Assembly: GCA_964393575.1 (NCBI GenBank)
Contig: CAYMUG010000004.1
Coordinates: 1 to 41,282 of the forward strand
DNA from: CAYMUG01 sp964393575
GTDB lineage: Bacteria > Patescibacteriota > Minisyncoccia > Spechtbacterales > 2-12-FULL-38-22
Direction: 5' to 3'
DNA: 41,282 bases
The notes beneath the pieces were generated by a model. The model saw only the letters and a program-made list of their open reading frames with translations. It ran no database searches and was not told the origin of the DNA. Below, piece after piece: positions 20,400 through 28,228 of this stretch. Each line of letters opens with the position of its first letter. Within the stretch, counting starts at the first letter, position 1. Both the position numbers and the translations under genes were made by a program.

Positions 20400-21734
20400 T
20401 TAGCGTTTATTCTTAATTCTTTTCTTTACCTCCTGAATTAGTTTGTCCTCCGGCACCGTTTCCTGGGCGCCTGTATCCATCTCTCTTATAATGGCTACAC
20501 CATCCATTACCTCTTTCTGTCCTAAAATAACTGTAACTTTAGCTTCAAATTTGTTTGCAAGTTTGAGCTGTCCGCTTATAGAATCCCTGCCCAGGGATTC
20601 CCGTACAGGTATACCGGCTTTTCTAAACTCTTCCAAAAATTGAAGGGTTTTTTTCTTTGCCATATCACCCAACTGCACAAAAAACACCTCGTTACTGCTC
20701 TTGCCTGCAAACTTAGATTGCTTTTCATTTTTTTGTATTATCTCTATTAACCTCTCTACACCAATACTGCCGCCGACTGCAGGGGTATCTTCTCCTCCTA
20801 AAAATTTTACAAGCTTATCATATCTGCCTCCGCTCGCAAAAGCCAAACGTTTTTTAGGGCCTATATCTTCTTCATTTGCCTCATCAGACGCTCTGATTAC
20901 ATTACCCTCATAAAACTCAAATACGGTCCTTGTGTAATAATCAAGTCCTCTCACAAGGTGAGGATTAAGCAGATAAGGCAGGTTTAAAAAGTCCAGAAAT
21001 TCAAGTACTTTTTGAAAGTGCTTCTTACAGTCCTCGCACAGATAATCAAGGATGTGCGGGGCTTCATTTTTTACTCTGTAACATTTTTCTTCTTCGCAAT
21101 CCAAAATGCGCAAAGGGTCGTTTTTATATTTATTTCTACAGTCAGCGCATACCTGTTTTAATCTATATCTGTAGTGGTCTTTCAACTGTTTTACATACTT
21201 AGGCCTGCACTCAGAACACCCGACAGAATTAACCTCGGCACAAGCATCCAAACGGAACCTCTGTAGTATCACAAATATAGAGTGGATAACCTCCGCGTCT
21301 CTCACCGGATGGTTTTCTCCGAGGATTTCCATTCCCATGTGATGGAACTGCCTAAATCTGCCGTGCTGAGGTTTCTCATGCCGAAACATTGGGCTGATAT
21401 AATATAACTTAACAGGAGAACTCCATTTTTTCATACCGTGTTGAATATAAGCTCTTGCTATGGAAGCTGTACCTTCAGGACGCAAAGTTAAACTGTCTCC
21501 ACCCTTAGTTTTGAGAGTAAACATTTCTTTTTGTACAATATCCGTTCCCCGGCCGGTCCCCTGTTCAAACAACTCCGTGTACTCCAGAGTGGGTGTATCT
21601 ATTTTTTCAAAATTATAATATGAAAGAATTTCTTCACTTACTCTTTTCAAGTAATTCCATAGGGGCTGCTCTTCGGGAAGTATATCATGCATTCCCGGAG
21701 GGGTTTGAAATTGTTTTTTCTTTTTCTCAGCCAT
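20400..21734 (-). CDS. hisS: Histidyl-tRNA synthetase
   Basis: Charges tRNA-His. 444 residues, class II synthetase: motif 1 region with TPTLEYTELFEQGTGRGTD, motif 2 PMFRHEKPQHGRFRQFHHMG, the HisA segment RGLDYYTRTVFEFY and motif 3 GGSIGVERL. A middle insertion carries several Cys pairs (CSEC, CADC, CEEEKC, CEDC), the zinc-like insertion common to one HisRS subtype. The C-terminal anticodon-binding domain ends with the basic KKRIKNKR. It is two bases from lepB, the upstream gene in the same transcript. Confidence 0.96.
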   Translation of the reverse strand: MAEKKKKQFQTPPGMHDILPEEQPLWNYLKRVSEEILSYYNFEKIDTPTLEYTELFEQGTGRGTDIVQKEMFTLKTKGGDSLTLRPEGTASIARAYIQHGMKKWSSPVKLYYISPMFRHEKPQHGRFRQFHHMGMEILGENHPVRDAEVIHSIFVILQRFRLDACAEVNSVGCSECRPKYVKQLKDHYRYRLKQVCADCRNKYKNDPLRILDCEEEKCYRVKNEAPHILDYLCEDCKKHFQKVLEFLDFLNLPYLLNPHLVRGLDYYTRTVFEFYEGNVIRASDEANEEDIGPKKRLAFASGGRYDKLVKFLGGEDTPAVGGSIGVERLIEIIQKNEKQSKFAGKSSNEVFFVQLGDMAKKKTLQFLEEFRKAGIPVRESLGRDSISGQLKLANKFEAKVTVILGQKEVMDGVAIIREMDTGAQETVPEDKLIQEVKKRIKNKR

Positions 21735-21736
21735 AA

Positions 21737-22303
21737 TTAGTATGAAGGAGATTCTATTAAACTAAAATCGCTAAAGGGCCACGCTCGCAAAAAAACTCTT
21801 CCGACTATGAAGTCCTCTTCCAGTTCGCCCCATACACGGGAATCGTGGCTAGCATTTCGATTATCGCCCAATACATAGTACTCATCTTCTTCCAATTCCA
21901 CGCTGTCTCCTCCTTGAGTACGGGTACCGGAAGCTAAGTATTTTTCATCTATAGCCCGGCCTTCAGGATATTCGTCGTTAACTACATATACTTTACCGTC
22001 TTGTATTTGTATTGTTTCACCAGGTAAACCGATAACTCTTTTTATATAGTGTTGTGAGGTGTTTCCGGGGAATTTAAATATAATTACATCTCCCCTCTCC
22101 GGGTCTGTAAACCTGTATGAAATTTCATCCACTAATAAATAATCGCCCTGATGGTAAGAGGGCTCCATGCTGGCACCTTTAACAAAAAAGGGCTGAACAA
22201 CAAAATAACGAATTGGTATTATGATTAGGAGAGAAATTATCACTATCTTAGCGATATCCGTAAAAAAATCTACAGCCCCTCCTAACTTTTCTCTAACCGC
22301 CAT
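21737..22303 (-). CDS. lepB: Signal peptidase I
   Basis: Removes signal peptides from exported proteins at the outer face of the membrane. 188 residues: one N-terminal helix (about 15-36), box B GASMEPS with the nucleophile Ser45, KRVIGLPG with the general-base Lys88, and the late GDNRNASHDSR box. A short insertion (YPEGRAIDEKY) lies between. The length fits the short Gram-positive type. lepB and hisS are two bases apart in the same direction. Confidence 0.96.
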   Translation of the reverse strand: MAVREKLGGAVDFFTDIAKIVIISLLIIIPIRYFVVQPFFVKGASMEPSYHQGDYLLVDEISYRFTDPERGDVIIFKFPGNTSQHYIKRVIGLPGETIQIQDGKVYVVNDEYPEGRAIDEKYLASGTRTQGGDSVELEEDEYYVLGDNRNASHDSRVWGELEEDFIVGRVFLRAWPFSDFSLIESPSY

Positions 22304-22413
22304 TGTTAAAATATTTTACCATCAAAAAAAACAAATTTCAAATCATTTGCGTTTCAAAAAATATGCGGTTAAAATAAAGTCCATTCCGGTTTGCATATTA
22401 TATATTCAATAAT

Positions 22414-23391
22414 ATGAAGAAAACATTATTCGGCTTAGCGTTTATAGCAGTAATAATAGCTCTCGTGGGGAGTGGTATTTGGAGTATTTCTTTTCTTATT
22501 GACGAATATATAAAGCCGGAAAACCAAAAAAATGAATCAAATATAGAATATATGAAAGACCAGGCCAATAATGTAGCTGAAAATGTCTCCCGGGCAAACG
22601 AACCCCTTAAAGGAGAAGAAAAAGACAAAATTAACATTTTGATTCTCGGAATAAGCGGAGAGGGTTATATATCCGGAGAATTAGCCGATGCTATAATGCT
22701 TGCCTCGGTTAGGCCGAAGAGTAAAAAAATGGATATGTTTTCTATACCCCGCGACCTTTGGGTGCACGACCCTACGCAGGATAACTTCAGAAAAATTAAC
22801 GAGCTTTACAAGGCGGGAGGGGGTACCGAAAATCCCGACGCAGAAAAAGCGGGAATAATAAAAGAAAAAATAGAAGAAATTACCGGCCAACCTGTGCATT
22901 ATACAGTAGTGATAAACCTTAAAGGAACAAGAGAAATAATAGACAGCGTAGGGGGTTTAACGATAAACGGAAAAAAATTTAACGGAGAGAAGGCTCTGGA
23001 TTACATACGGAATCGCAACACTCCACGCGGAGATTTTGATAGAATGCAAAAACAGCAAGAGTTAATTATATCATTTCTCCAAAAACTGGGGTCGGAAGAA
23101 TTACATAAAAGTTCGCCCGGCTTTCTATTAAAAAATTACAGAACATTTATCAAATATTTATCCACTGATATGCCTATAGTTGATATAATTCGACTTGGGG
23201 AGCTTGTCACTCACAAAATCAAACCGGAAAAGGTAGGCCTTTACCCTATTACTCCGTTTCAGAACAACCTGCTATACTCCGATTACACGAACGTGGACGG
23301 ATTTCAGGCATATACCCTGCATCCGACAGCGGGTAAAGAAGATTATTCACAAATCGAAGAATTTATTTCCGGAATACTGAATGGTCAATAA
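22414..23391 (+). CDS. LytR-CpsA-Psr (LCP) family protein
   Basis: LCP enzymes transfer lipid-linked glycopolymers onto peptidoglycan or proteins. 325 residues: N-terminal membrane helix (about 5-28), a short stalk, then the LCP domain from NILILGISGEG (about residue 74), with the nucleotide/lipid phosphate-binding arginines of SIPRDLWV and DYIRNRNTPRGDFDRMQ. Cell-envelope polymer attachment fits with the rhamnose genes rfbC/rfbD in this window. Divergent from lepB; a TATTATATATT stretch lies just before the ATG as a promoter element. Confidence 0.88.
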   Translation: MKKTLFGLAFIAVIIALVGSGIWSISFLIDEYIKPENQKNESNIEYMKDQANNVAENVSRANEPLKGEEKDKINILILGISGEGYISGELADAIMLASVRPKSKKMDMFSIPRDLWVHDPTQDNFRKINELYKAGGGTENPDAEKAGIIKEKIEEITGQPVHYTVVINLKGTREIIDSVGGLTINGKKFNGEKALDYIRNRNTPRGDFDRMQKQQELIISFLQKLGSEELHKSSPGFLLKNYRTFIKYLSTDMPIVDIIRLGELVTHKIKPEKVGLYPITPFQNNLLYSDYTNVDGFQAYTLHPTAGKEDYSQIEEFISGILNGQ

Positions 23392-23477
23392 TCAATGAAT
23401 TCTCAATGTTCTAATTTTCAATTGATTGAATATTGACTAATAATTGGTTATTGAAAATTGGCAATTTATAAAATTTT
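23392..23477. repeat. AT-rich word-repeat hairpin
   Basis: Words such as AATCAATGAATT, TTCAATTGATTGAATATTG and AATTGGTTATTGAAAATTGG mirror each other around the centre, giving a long A-T rich stem. The style matches the spacer at 29030-29134. Confidence 0.5.
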
Positions 23478-23486
23478 ATGAACGAA

Positions 23487-24092
23487 ATGAATAAAATTTT
23501 AATAGTCGGCCTGGGAAATCCGGGGAAACAGTATAAAAAAACGCCACACAACGCGGGGTTTGAGGTAATAGACGAACTTGTCCGCAAGTTGGATCATTTT
23601 GAAGTGCCTTATAAGACAAAAAATGAAAAATACGCGGTCATACATGAAGCCCTAAACCCTGAAGGGATGCAGGTTATTTTCGCAAAACCCTTATTATATA
23701 TGAACCGCTCCGGCGAAGCTGCTAAACAATTACTTGCAAACTACAACATACAACCTGCAACCTCGTTATGGATAGTTCATGACGATATTGATCTGCCGTT
23801 AGGTACTATTAGGGTGAAAAAAGGAGGACAAGCTGCAGGACACAAAGGATTAGCCGACATTATAGAACAATTGGGGCAAGATGATTTTTATAGGTTCCGC
23901 GTGGGAGTACGTCCTCAAAATATGCCTGAAAAACGTTCTGCAGATTTGATGAGTAACTATGTAACAAAAAAACCCGGAAGAAAGGAGCGGAAAATACTTA
24001 AGGAAAGCATTACTATATGCGGATCGCTTGTTGAAAAAGCTATTGATAACGGCATCGAAAGTATTTTAGGCGATCACAACGTACCTTTATAG
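23487..24092 (+). CDS. pth: Peptidyl-tRNA hydrolase
   Basis: Releases tRNA from peptidyl-tRNA that dropped off the ribosome. About 201 residues. LIVGLGNPGKQY is at the start, and the catalytic His21 stands in PHNAGF. MNRSG and HDDIDLPLG carry the asparagine and aspartate that assist, with GGQAAGHKGL following. Two in-frame ATGs exist, at 23478 and 23487. The second is chosen because the family usually begins two or three residues before the first strand. It is followed by the pup gene, which has its own promoter. Confidence 0.94.
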   Translation: MNKILIVGLGNPGKQYKKTPHNAGFEVIDELVRKLDHFEVPYKTKNEKYAVIHEALNPEGMQVIFAKPLLYMNRSGEAAKQLLANYNIQPATSLWIVHDDIDLPLGTIRVKKGGQAAGHKGLADIIEQLGQDDFYRFRVGVRPQNMPEKRSADLMSNYVTKKPGRKERKILKESITICGSLVEKAIDNGIESILGDHNVPL

Positions 24093-24120
24093 GTATAATT
24101 TTCCACTTAGGGGTGCGGGG

Positions 24121-24149
24121 TTGACTGACACTATATTATTTCTTATTAA
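24121..24149 (+). promoter_or_regulatory. Promoter of the pup gene
   Basis: TTGACT (24121-24126) is followed after 17 bp by TATTAA (24144-24149). A predicted start near 24156 leaves a leader of about 25 bases holding AGAAAGGAG. Confidence 0.6.
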
Positions 24150-24180
24150 TTAAGTACACCTGTGAAGAAAGGAGAATCGG

Positions 24181-24387
24181 ATGTCCGCACGAAAACGCGA
24201 AGAGAAGCCGACTTCTAAGGAACAGGATGATGAAGATCAAGAAATGGAGGAAGTTTCCACGACTTCCGAAACCAGCGAAGCCCCGGAAACAGATGAAGTT
24301 GAAGAACTTCTTGATGAAATTGATGATGTATTAGAAGAAAACGCCGAGGAGTTTGTAGAGAACTATAGGCAGCAAGGCGGACAGTAA
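24181..24387 (+). CDS. pup: Pup, prokaryotic ubiquitin-like protein
   Basis: Pup is attached through its C-terminus to lysines of target proteins, marking them for the bacterial proteasome. The 68-residue product is strongly acidic and disordered-looking in the first 40 residues. Residues 43-68 contain LLDEIDDVLEENAEEFV and end in GGQ. Compared with my recollection of Mycobacterium tuberculosis Pup, 21 of these 26 positions agree. The terminal Gln means the ligase-ready Glu form must be made by the deamidase Dop. The ATG has AGAAAGGAG eight bases upstream, plus its own promoter and terminator. Dop, PafA, Mpa/ARC and proteasome genes are not in the window. Transfer from Actinobacteria, or an ancient CPR lineage of the system, are both possible. 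Confidence 0.92.
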   Translation: MSARKREEKPTSKEQDDEDQEMEEVSTTSETSEAPETDEVEELLDEIDDVLEENAEEFVENYRQQGGQ

Positions 24388-24414
24388 AAATAGCTTTAGC
24401 CCTTAGTGCACAAA

Positions 24415-24446
24415 AACGGCTAAATCCAGGATTTAGCCGTTTTTTA
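24415..24446 (+). terminator. Intrinsic terminator of pup
   Basis: AACGGCTAAATCC pairs with GGATTTAGCCGTT, followed by TTTTT. Confidence 0.85.
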
Positions 24447-24490
24447 TGTATTACTGATTACCGTTTCATCTTACCCGATAAATATTTTTG

Positions 24491-25084
24491 TTATTCTATA
24501 TGTGGTTGAGATAATTTTACCTCCATACTTTCAAATATATTATTAAATACCCGCAGATCTACATTTTCTTCCTTTACTCTGCTGCCGAAATGGAAATTAA
24601 ACTTGCTATTTTTATCTACCTCGTGTGCCCAAATATGTAAACTGTCATTCCCAACACTACAAAAAGGGTTGCCTTCGGGATCACAGAATTCTCCTTTTTC
24701 TATAATGCGTATTTCATCTGCAACATGACGAAACTTCCATTTTTTATCCGGGGCTACTCCGTGTCCGGGAGAGTTTACATCTACTCTAAAATATTTTCCT
24801 TCACTATTTTCATACTCATATCGAACAAGACCAAGCCTGCCTTCGTCTGTTTTTCCGCCGGCCCAATCAGCCGGTGCCGTAAAAGAAAATTCAGCTTCAT
24901 TGAAAACTTTTGTTTCTTTTTGTTTGCTTTCATTGCCCCCATCCTCTAAAACTTTAGGATCATTCTCTGTATCACTCATCTCTTCTTCTGTTTGATTTCC
25001 CTGCACCCAAACAATGCCTAAGGCAAGAAGTCCGGCAAGGAACACAATAATTAAGCCGAGTTCAAATTTTATTTTTTTATTCAT
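24491..25084 (-). CDS. Membrane-anchored exported protein, paralog of the 25208-25885 product
   Basis: 197 residues from the ATG at 25084: a basic start (MNKKIKFE), a membrane helix (about 8-27) and the segment VQGNQTEEEMSD, after which it diverges from its neighbour. The exported part has an acidic linker and then a beta-rich domain (FSFTAPADWAGG, YFRVDVNSPGHGVAP, NFHFGSRVKEENVDLRVFNNIFESM) resembling PsbP-like or lipoprotein-type domains in which a late I-x-x-S segment is common. No motif reveals a function. The frame is open upstream to 25150, through a palindromic spacer, and that extension is rejected. Confidence 0.7.
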   Translation of the reverse strand: MNKKIKFELGLIIVFLAGLLALGIVWVQGNQTEEEMSDTENDPKVLEDGGNESKQKETKVFNEAEFSFTAPADWAGGKTDEGRLGLVRYEYENSEGKYFRVDVNSPGHGVAPDKKWKFRHVADEIRIIEKGEFCDPEGNPFCSVGNDSLHIWAHEVDKNSKFNFHFGSRVKEENVDLRVFNNIFESMEVKLSQPHIE

Positions 25085-25103
25085 ATGATGTTGTTTTATT
25101 AAT
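24971..25103. repeat. 133-bp exact direct repeat, copy 1 (5' end of gene)
   Basis: Bases 24971-25103 are identical to 25772-25904. The repeat covers the first 38 codons (membrane anchor) and 19 bases before the ATG of two adjacent paralogs on the minus strand, then stops sharply on both sides. Confidence 0.92.
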
Positions 25104-25207
25104 ACAGGGGCAACAGGGGTCAGACCCCTGTTGCCCGGGAATTTTTTCACAAAAATCCCGTTTTGTCTGGTAATCCTTCGTTCTATACCACCGGTTTACC
25201 AGATCCA
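25104..25207. repeat. Palindrome cluster between the two paralogs, possible MITE
   Basis: Three inverted repeats sit in about 100 bp: GGGCAACAGGGGTC/GACCCCTGTTGCCC (25109-25136), GGGAATTTTTTCAC with AAAAATCCCG (about 25137-25154) and CTGGTAATCC / GGTTTACCAG (about 25167-25202). The GGGGTCAGACCCC core resembles short palindromic elements of other bacteria. It lies downstream of the 25208 gene and upstream of the 25084 start, so it could also act as terminator. Confidence 0.6.
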
Positions 25208-25885
25208 TTAATTTTTCCATTCAGGTTCAGCGAACCTGATAGTGGAGAGAATCTTATTAACCCCATCAATAACTTCTTTCCTTTTTTCTACGCGTTCTTC
25301 ATCGTCAGGAGGTGAAGATGATATTGTGTATGAGATCATAAAAGCATCTTTCTCGTGGGTAAATATAAATATTCTTCTCTCATCCGGGCCAATTCGCATT
25401 TCGTCTAAAAGCTCTTTAGCTACTATATCTTTGTTTAAACCAATTTTCCGCTCGCCCTGTTCGGAATCGTTCGGAATATGCTCACTTTCAGACCACTTCT
25501 CCACAGCTTCTTCTAGGGTGTTTATTCGAGGATACCTCTGTGCCTTCATATGAACTCCTACATTATGTACGCGATTATTTGAATCATCAACAGCAAAAAA
25601 ATCAAATTCATCTAAAACAACACCTTGTATTTTAGAACTTCGACTAAGATACCAATTGCCGGGGTAAGTAAAACCTATACCCCACTTATTCTTCTCGGCT
25701 CTATAAATAGCTTCTTCACCTTCCTGCTCTTCGTCTGCACCCTCATTCTCGGAAAAATCTGTATCCGCAACATCACTCATCTCTTCTTCTGTTTGATTTC
25801 CCTGCACCCAAACAATGCCTAAGGCAAGAAGTCCGGCAAGGAACACAATAATTAAGCCGAGTTCAAATTTTATTTTTTTATTCAT
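25208..25885 (-). CDS. Membrane-anchored exported protein, paralog of the 24491-25084 product
   Basis: 225 residues with the same first 38 residues as its neighbour (basic start, helix, VQGNQTEEEMSD), then an acidic linker and a different exported domain (WGIGFTYPGNWYLSRSSKIQGV, HNVGVHMKAQRYP, FIFTHEKDAFMISYTISSS, VNKILSTIRF). The domain has the layout of PsbP/DUF-type beta sheets with a final helix and an ILSTIRF segment often found at the end of such bacterial surface domains. Function unknown. The start at 25885 has no SD. It has a divergent partner, mfd, across a palindromic promoter region. Confidence 0.7.
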   Translation of the reverse strand: MNKKIKFELGLIIVFLAGLLALGIVWVQGNQTEEEMSDVADTDFSENEGADEEQEGEEAIYRAEKNKWGIGFTYPGNWYLSRSSKIQGVVLDEFDFFAVDDSNNRVHNVGVHMKAQRYPRINTLEEAVEKWSESEHIPNDSEQGERKIGLNKDIVAKELLDEMRIGPDERRIFIFTHEKDAFMISYTISSSPPDDEERVEKRKEVIDGVNKILSTIRFAEPEWKN

Positions 25886-25904
25886 ATGATGTTGTTTTAT
25901 TAAT
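25772..25904. repeat. 133-bp exact direct repeat, copy 2 (5' end of gene)
   Basis: Identical to 24971-25103. The exact match at synonymous sites shows recent duplication or gene conversion of the anchor and upstream bases. Confidence 0.92.
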
Positions 25905-25939
25905 TTTGTTTATCTATGCTATACCATAAAACAATAAAA

Positions 25940-25976
25940 ACTACTTTACATCACTCTAACATCGTTGTAAAGTAGT
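25940..25976. promoter_or_regulatory. Symmetric divergent promoter inside an 11-bp inverted repeat
   Basis: ACTACTTTACA (25940-25950) and TGTAAAGTAGT (25966-25976) are exact inverted copies. On each strand this gives TTTACA, a 17-bp spacer and TAAAGT, so one element could drive mfd (plus) and the 25885 gene (minus). Confidence 0.5.
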
Positions 25977-25993
25977 ATTCAACACCAAATCGG

Positions 25994-28128
25994 ATGAGAA
26001 TGAGCAAAGCAGGTACGCGCACAACCATAGAAATAGTACGTATAACCCCCACCACCTTAGAAAAGGGGCTTATTTGGTTTGANNNNNNNNNNNNNNNNNN
26101 NNNNNNNNNNNNNNNNNNNNNNNNNNNNNNNNNNNNNNNNNNNNNNNNNNNNNNNNNNNNNNNNNNNNNNNNNNNNNNNNNNTAGAAATAGTACGTATAA
26201 CCCCCACCACCTTAGAAAAGGGGCTTATTTGGTTTGAAAAAAATACCGGGAATCTTAAAAAAGAGGCTAAAAAAATAACAAGTTGGTGGGCAAACAACTT
26301 ATTTGAAATACAGGAAAATCAAAAAATATACTTAAGCGAACTGACCCGCCGGCTTACCGATTGGGGCTACACAAAAACAAACAATGTAAGAAACCCGGGG
26401 GAATTTGCACAGCACGGCGGCATTGTAGATATATTTCCCATCAACTACAAGCATGCTGCAAAAGTTGAATTTGAAGGAAATTATATACGTGCGATAACAC
26501 CACTGGATACAGTACAAAACACTCAACCCGAAGAAAAATTAAAAAAAGTTGTAACAAAAGAACCCGGAGCTAATAATAATACTGAAGAAGATAAGCAAAA
26601 ACTGAAAAGTTTGCATATCGGAAGTTTCGTTGTACATATTGACCACGGTATTGCGAAATTCGGGGGAATAACTGAAGACGAATACATACTTTTAGAGTAC
26701 GCGGAGGGAGACAAATTAGAGGTTCCTGTATCCGCCGCGCACAAAATAGATCCTTACATAGGTTTCGGCACACCTAAACTCACACGCCTAGGGGGTAACA
26801 TTTGGAACAAAATAAAACGCAAAGTTAAAGAAGATTTAATAAAAACAGCAAAAGAATTGGCGGCTGTTTATGCAAAGCGTGAAATGGCAAAACGCCCTCC
26901 ATATAAAACAGATAGTGAACTAGGAAGTATCGCCGAGGAAACTTTTGAACACTCGGAAACCTCAGACCAGCTAAAAGCAATTGAAGATATAAAAAAGGAT
27001 TTATCCCGGGATATACCCATGGACCGCGTTATATGCGGTGATGTGGGCTTCGGAAAAACAGAGGCAGCCATAAGAGCGGCAATGTTTGCTGTCGGCGCCG
27101 GGTATCAAGTCGCTTTTATAACTCCCACTACGGTTTTAGCACATCAGCACTATAAAACATTTAAATCGCGCCTGAACTCTTCCGGGTATCCTGTAAGAAT
27201 AAACAGATTAACAAGAATAGAAAAACCCGGAGAACAAAAAGAAGTCATTGAAAAAATAAATAATCACAAAACTGACGTAGTTATAGGAACACATCGACTT
27301 ATTCAAAAAGACATAAATTTCAAAAAGCTCGGACTTTTTATTATAGACGAAGAACAACGCTTTGGTGTAAAACAAAAAGAGTATTTTAAAAACAGGCGCG
27401 CGGAATTGGATGTGCTTTCCCTTTCGGCAACGCCTATACCCAGAACTATGCATCTGGCTTTAAGCGGTATGCGTGATATGAGTATAATAAATACACCACC
27501 CTACGGAAGAAAACCAATAAAGACAGAGGTAGCTCCTTATGAGAAAAAACTGGTTAAAAAAGCTATTGAATACGAAATGGCGCGCGGAGGCCAGGTGTAC
27601 TTTTTGCACAACAAAATTTCCTCTCTGCCTAAAACAGCAAAAGAGTTAAGGGAACTTTGCCCTGAAGCAAAAACGGATTTTCTCCACGCAAAACTTCCCG
27701 AAGAAGAAATAATTCAAAAAATAGACAATTTTGAAAAAGGCAACATAGATGTGCTTGTTACAACAACAATAATGGAAAACGGGCTTGATATGCAAAAAGC
27801 AAACACATTAATATGCGATAATGCGGCAAAATTAGGATTAGCACAAGCACACCAAGTAAGGGGCAGAATAGGAAGAGGCAATGTGCAGGCATATGCCTAC
27901 TTCCTTTATCCATCTCACAAACTTCCCGAAAAAGCAAAAGAGCGCTTAGAAGCACTCAAAAATGCCCAACGCCTGGGTGCGGGGTACGAAATTGCAATGC
28001 GGGACCTTGAAATTCGCGGTGCGGGCAATATACTGGGAAAAGAACAAAGCGGAAGCATTGCCAAAGTTGGGTTTAACCTTTATCTTCAACTATTAAATGA
28101 AGCGATCGAGGAACTACGTTCCTCAAAT
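25994..28128 (+). CDS. mfd: Transcription-repair coupling factor Mfd, N-terminally short, C-terminus lost in a gap
   Basis: Mfd pushes stalled RNA polymerase off damaged DNA. An N gap at 26083-26182 is flanked by two copies of the same 55 bases. Taking out the gap and one copy (155 nt) makes one open frame from the ATG at 25994. About 660 residues are then visible. The first 130 end in the D1b-type segment PGEFAQHGGIVDIFP; a CarD-like polymerase-binding domain starts at about 156. Helicase motifs follow (GDVGFGKTE at about 296-304, DEEQRFGV, GRIGRGNVQAY). The large UvrB-like N-terminal region with the UvrA-binding D2 domain is missing by nature, whereas the regulatory C-terminus is lost in the gap at 28129. 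An apparent stop at 28239 is an artefact. Confidence 0.88.
26083..26182. other. 100-N scaffold gap inside mfd, probably spurious
   Basis: The 55 bases at 26028-26082 recur at 26183-26237. Collapsing them restores the mfd reading frame, so no base is likely to be missing. Confidence 0.9.
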
Positions 28129-28228
28129 NNNNNNNNNNNNNNNNNNNNNNNNNNNNNNNNNNNNNNNNNNNNNNNNNNNNNNNNNNNNNNNNNNNNNNNN
28201 NNNNNNNNNNNNNNNNNNNNNNNNNNNN
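28129..28228. other. 100-N scaffold gap between mfd and dprA, real missing sequence
   Basis: The flanks share no repeat. Left of it mfd lacks its C-terminal domain; right of it dprA lacks its N-terminal part. The missing length must be several hundred bases, so 100 N is a placeholder. Confidence 0.85.

Noticed and set aside
25104..25150. N-terminal extension of the 24491-25084 protein (start at 25150)
   Set aside because: The extension would be coded by the GGGCAACAGGGGTC palindrome. The paralog starts at the ATG equivalent to 25084.
26028..26237. 55-bp direct repeat in mfd
   Set aside because: Collapsing the copies restores a continuous mfd frame, so it is an overlap artefact.
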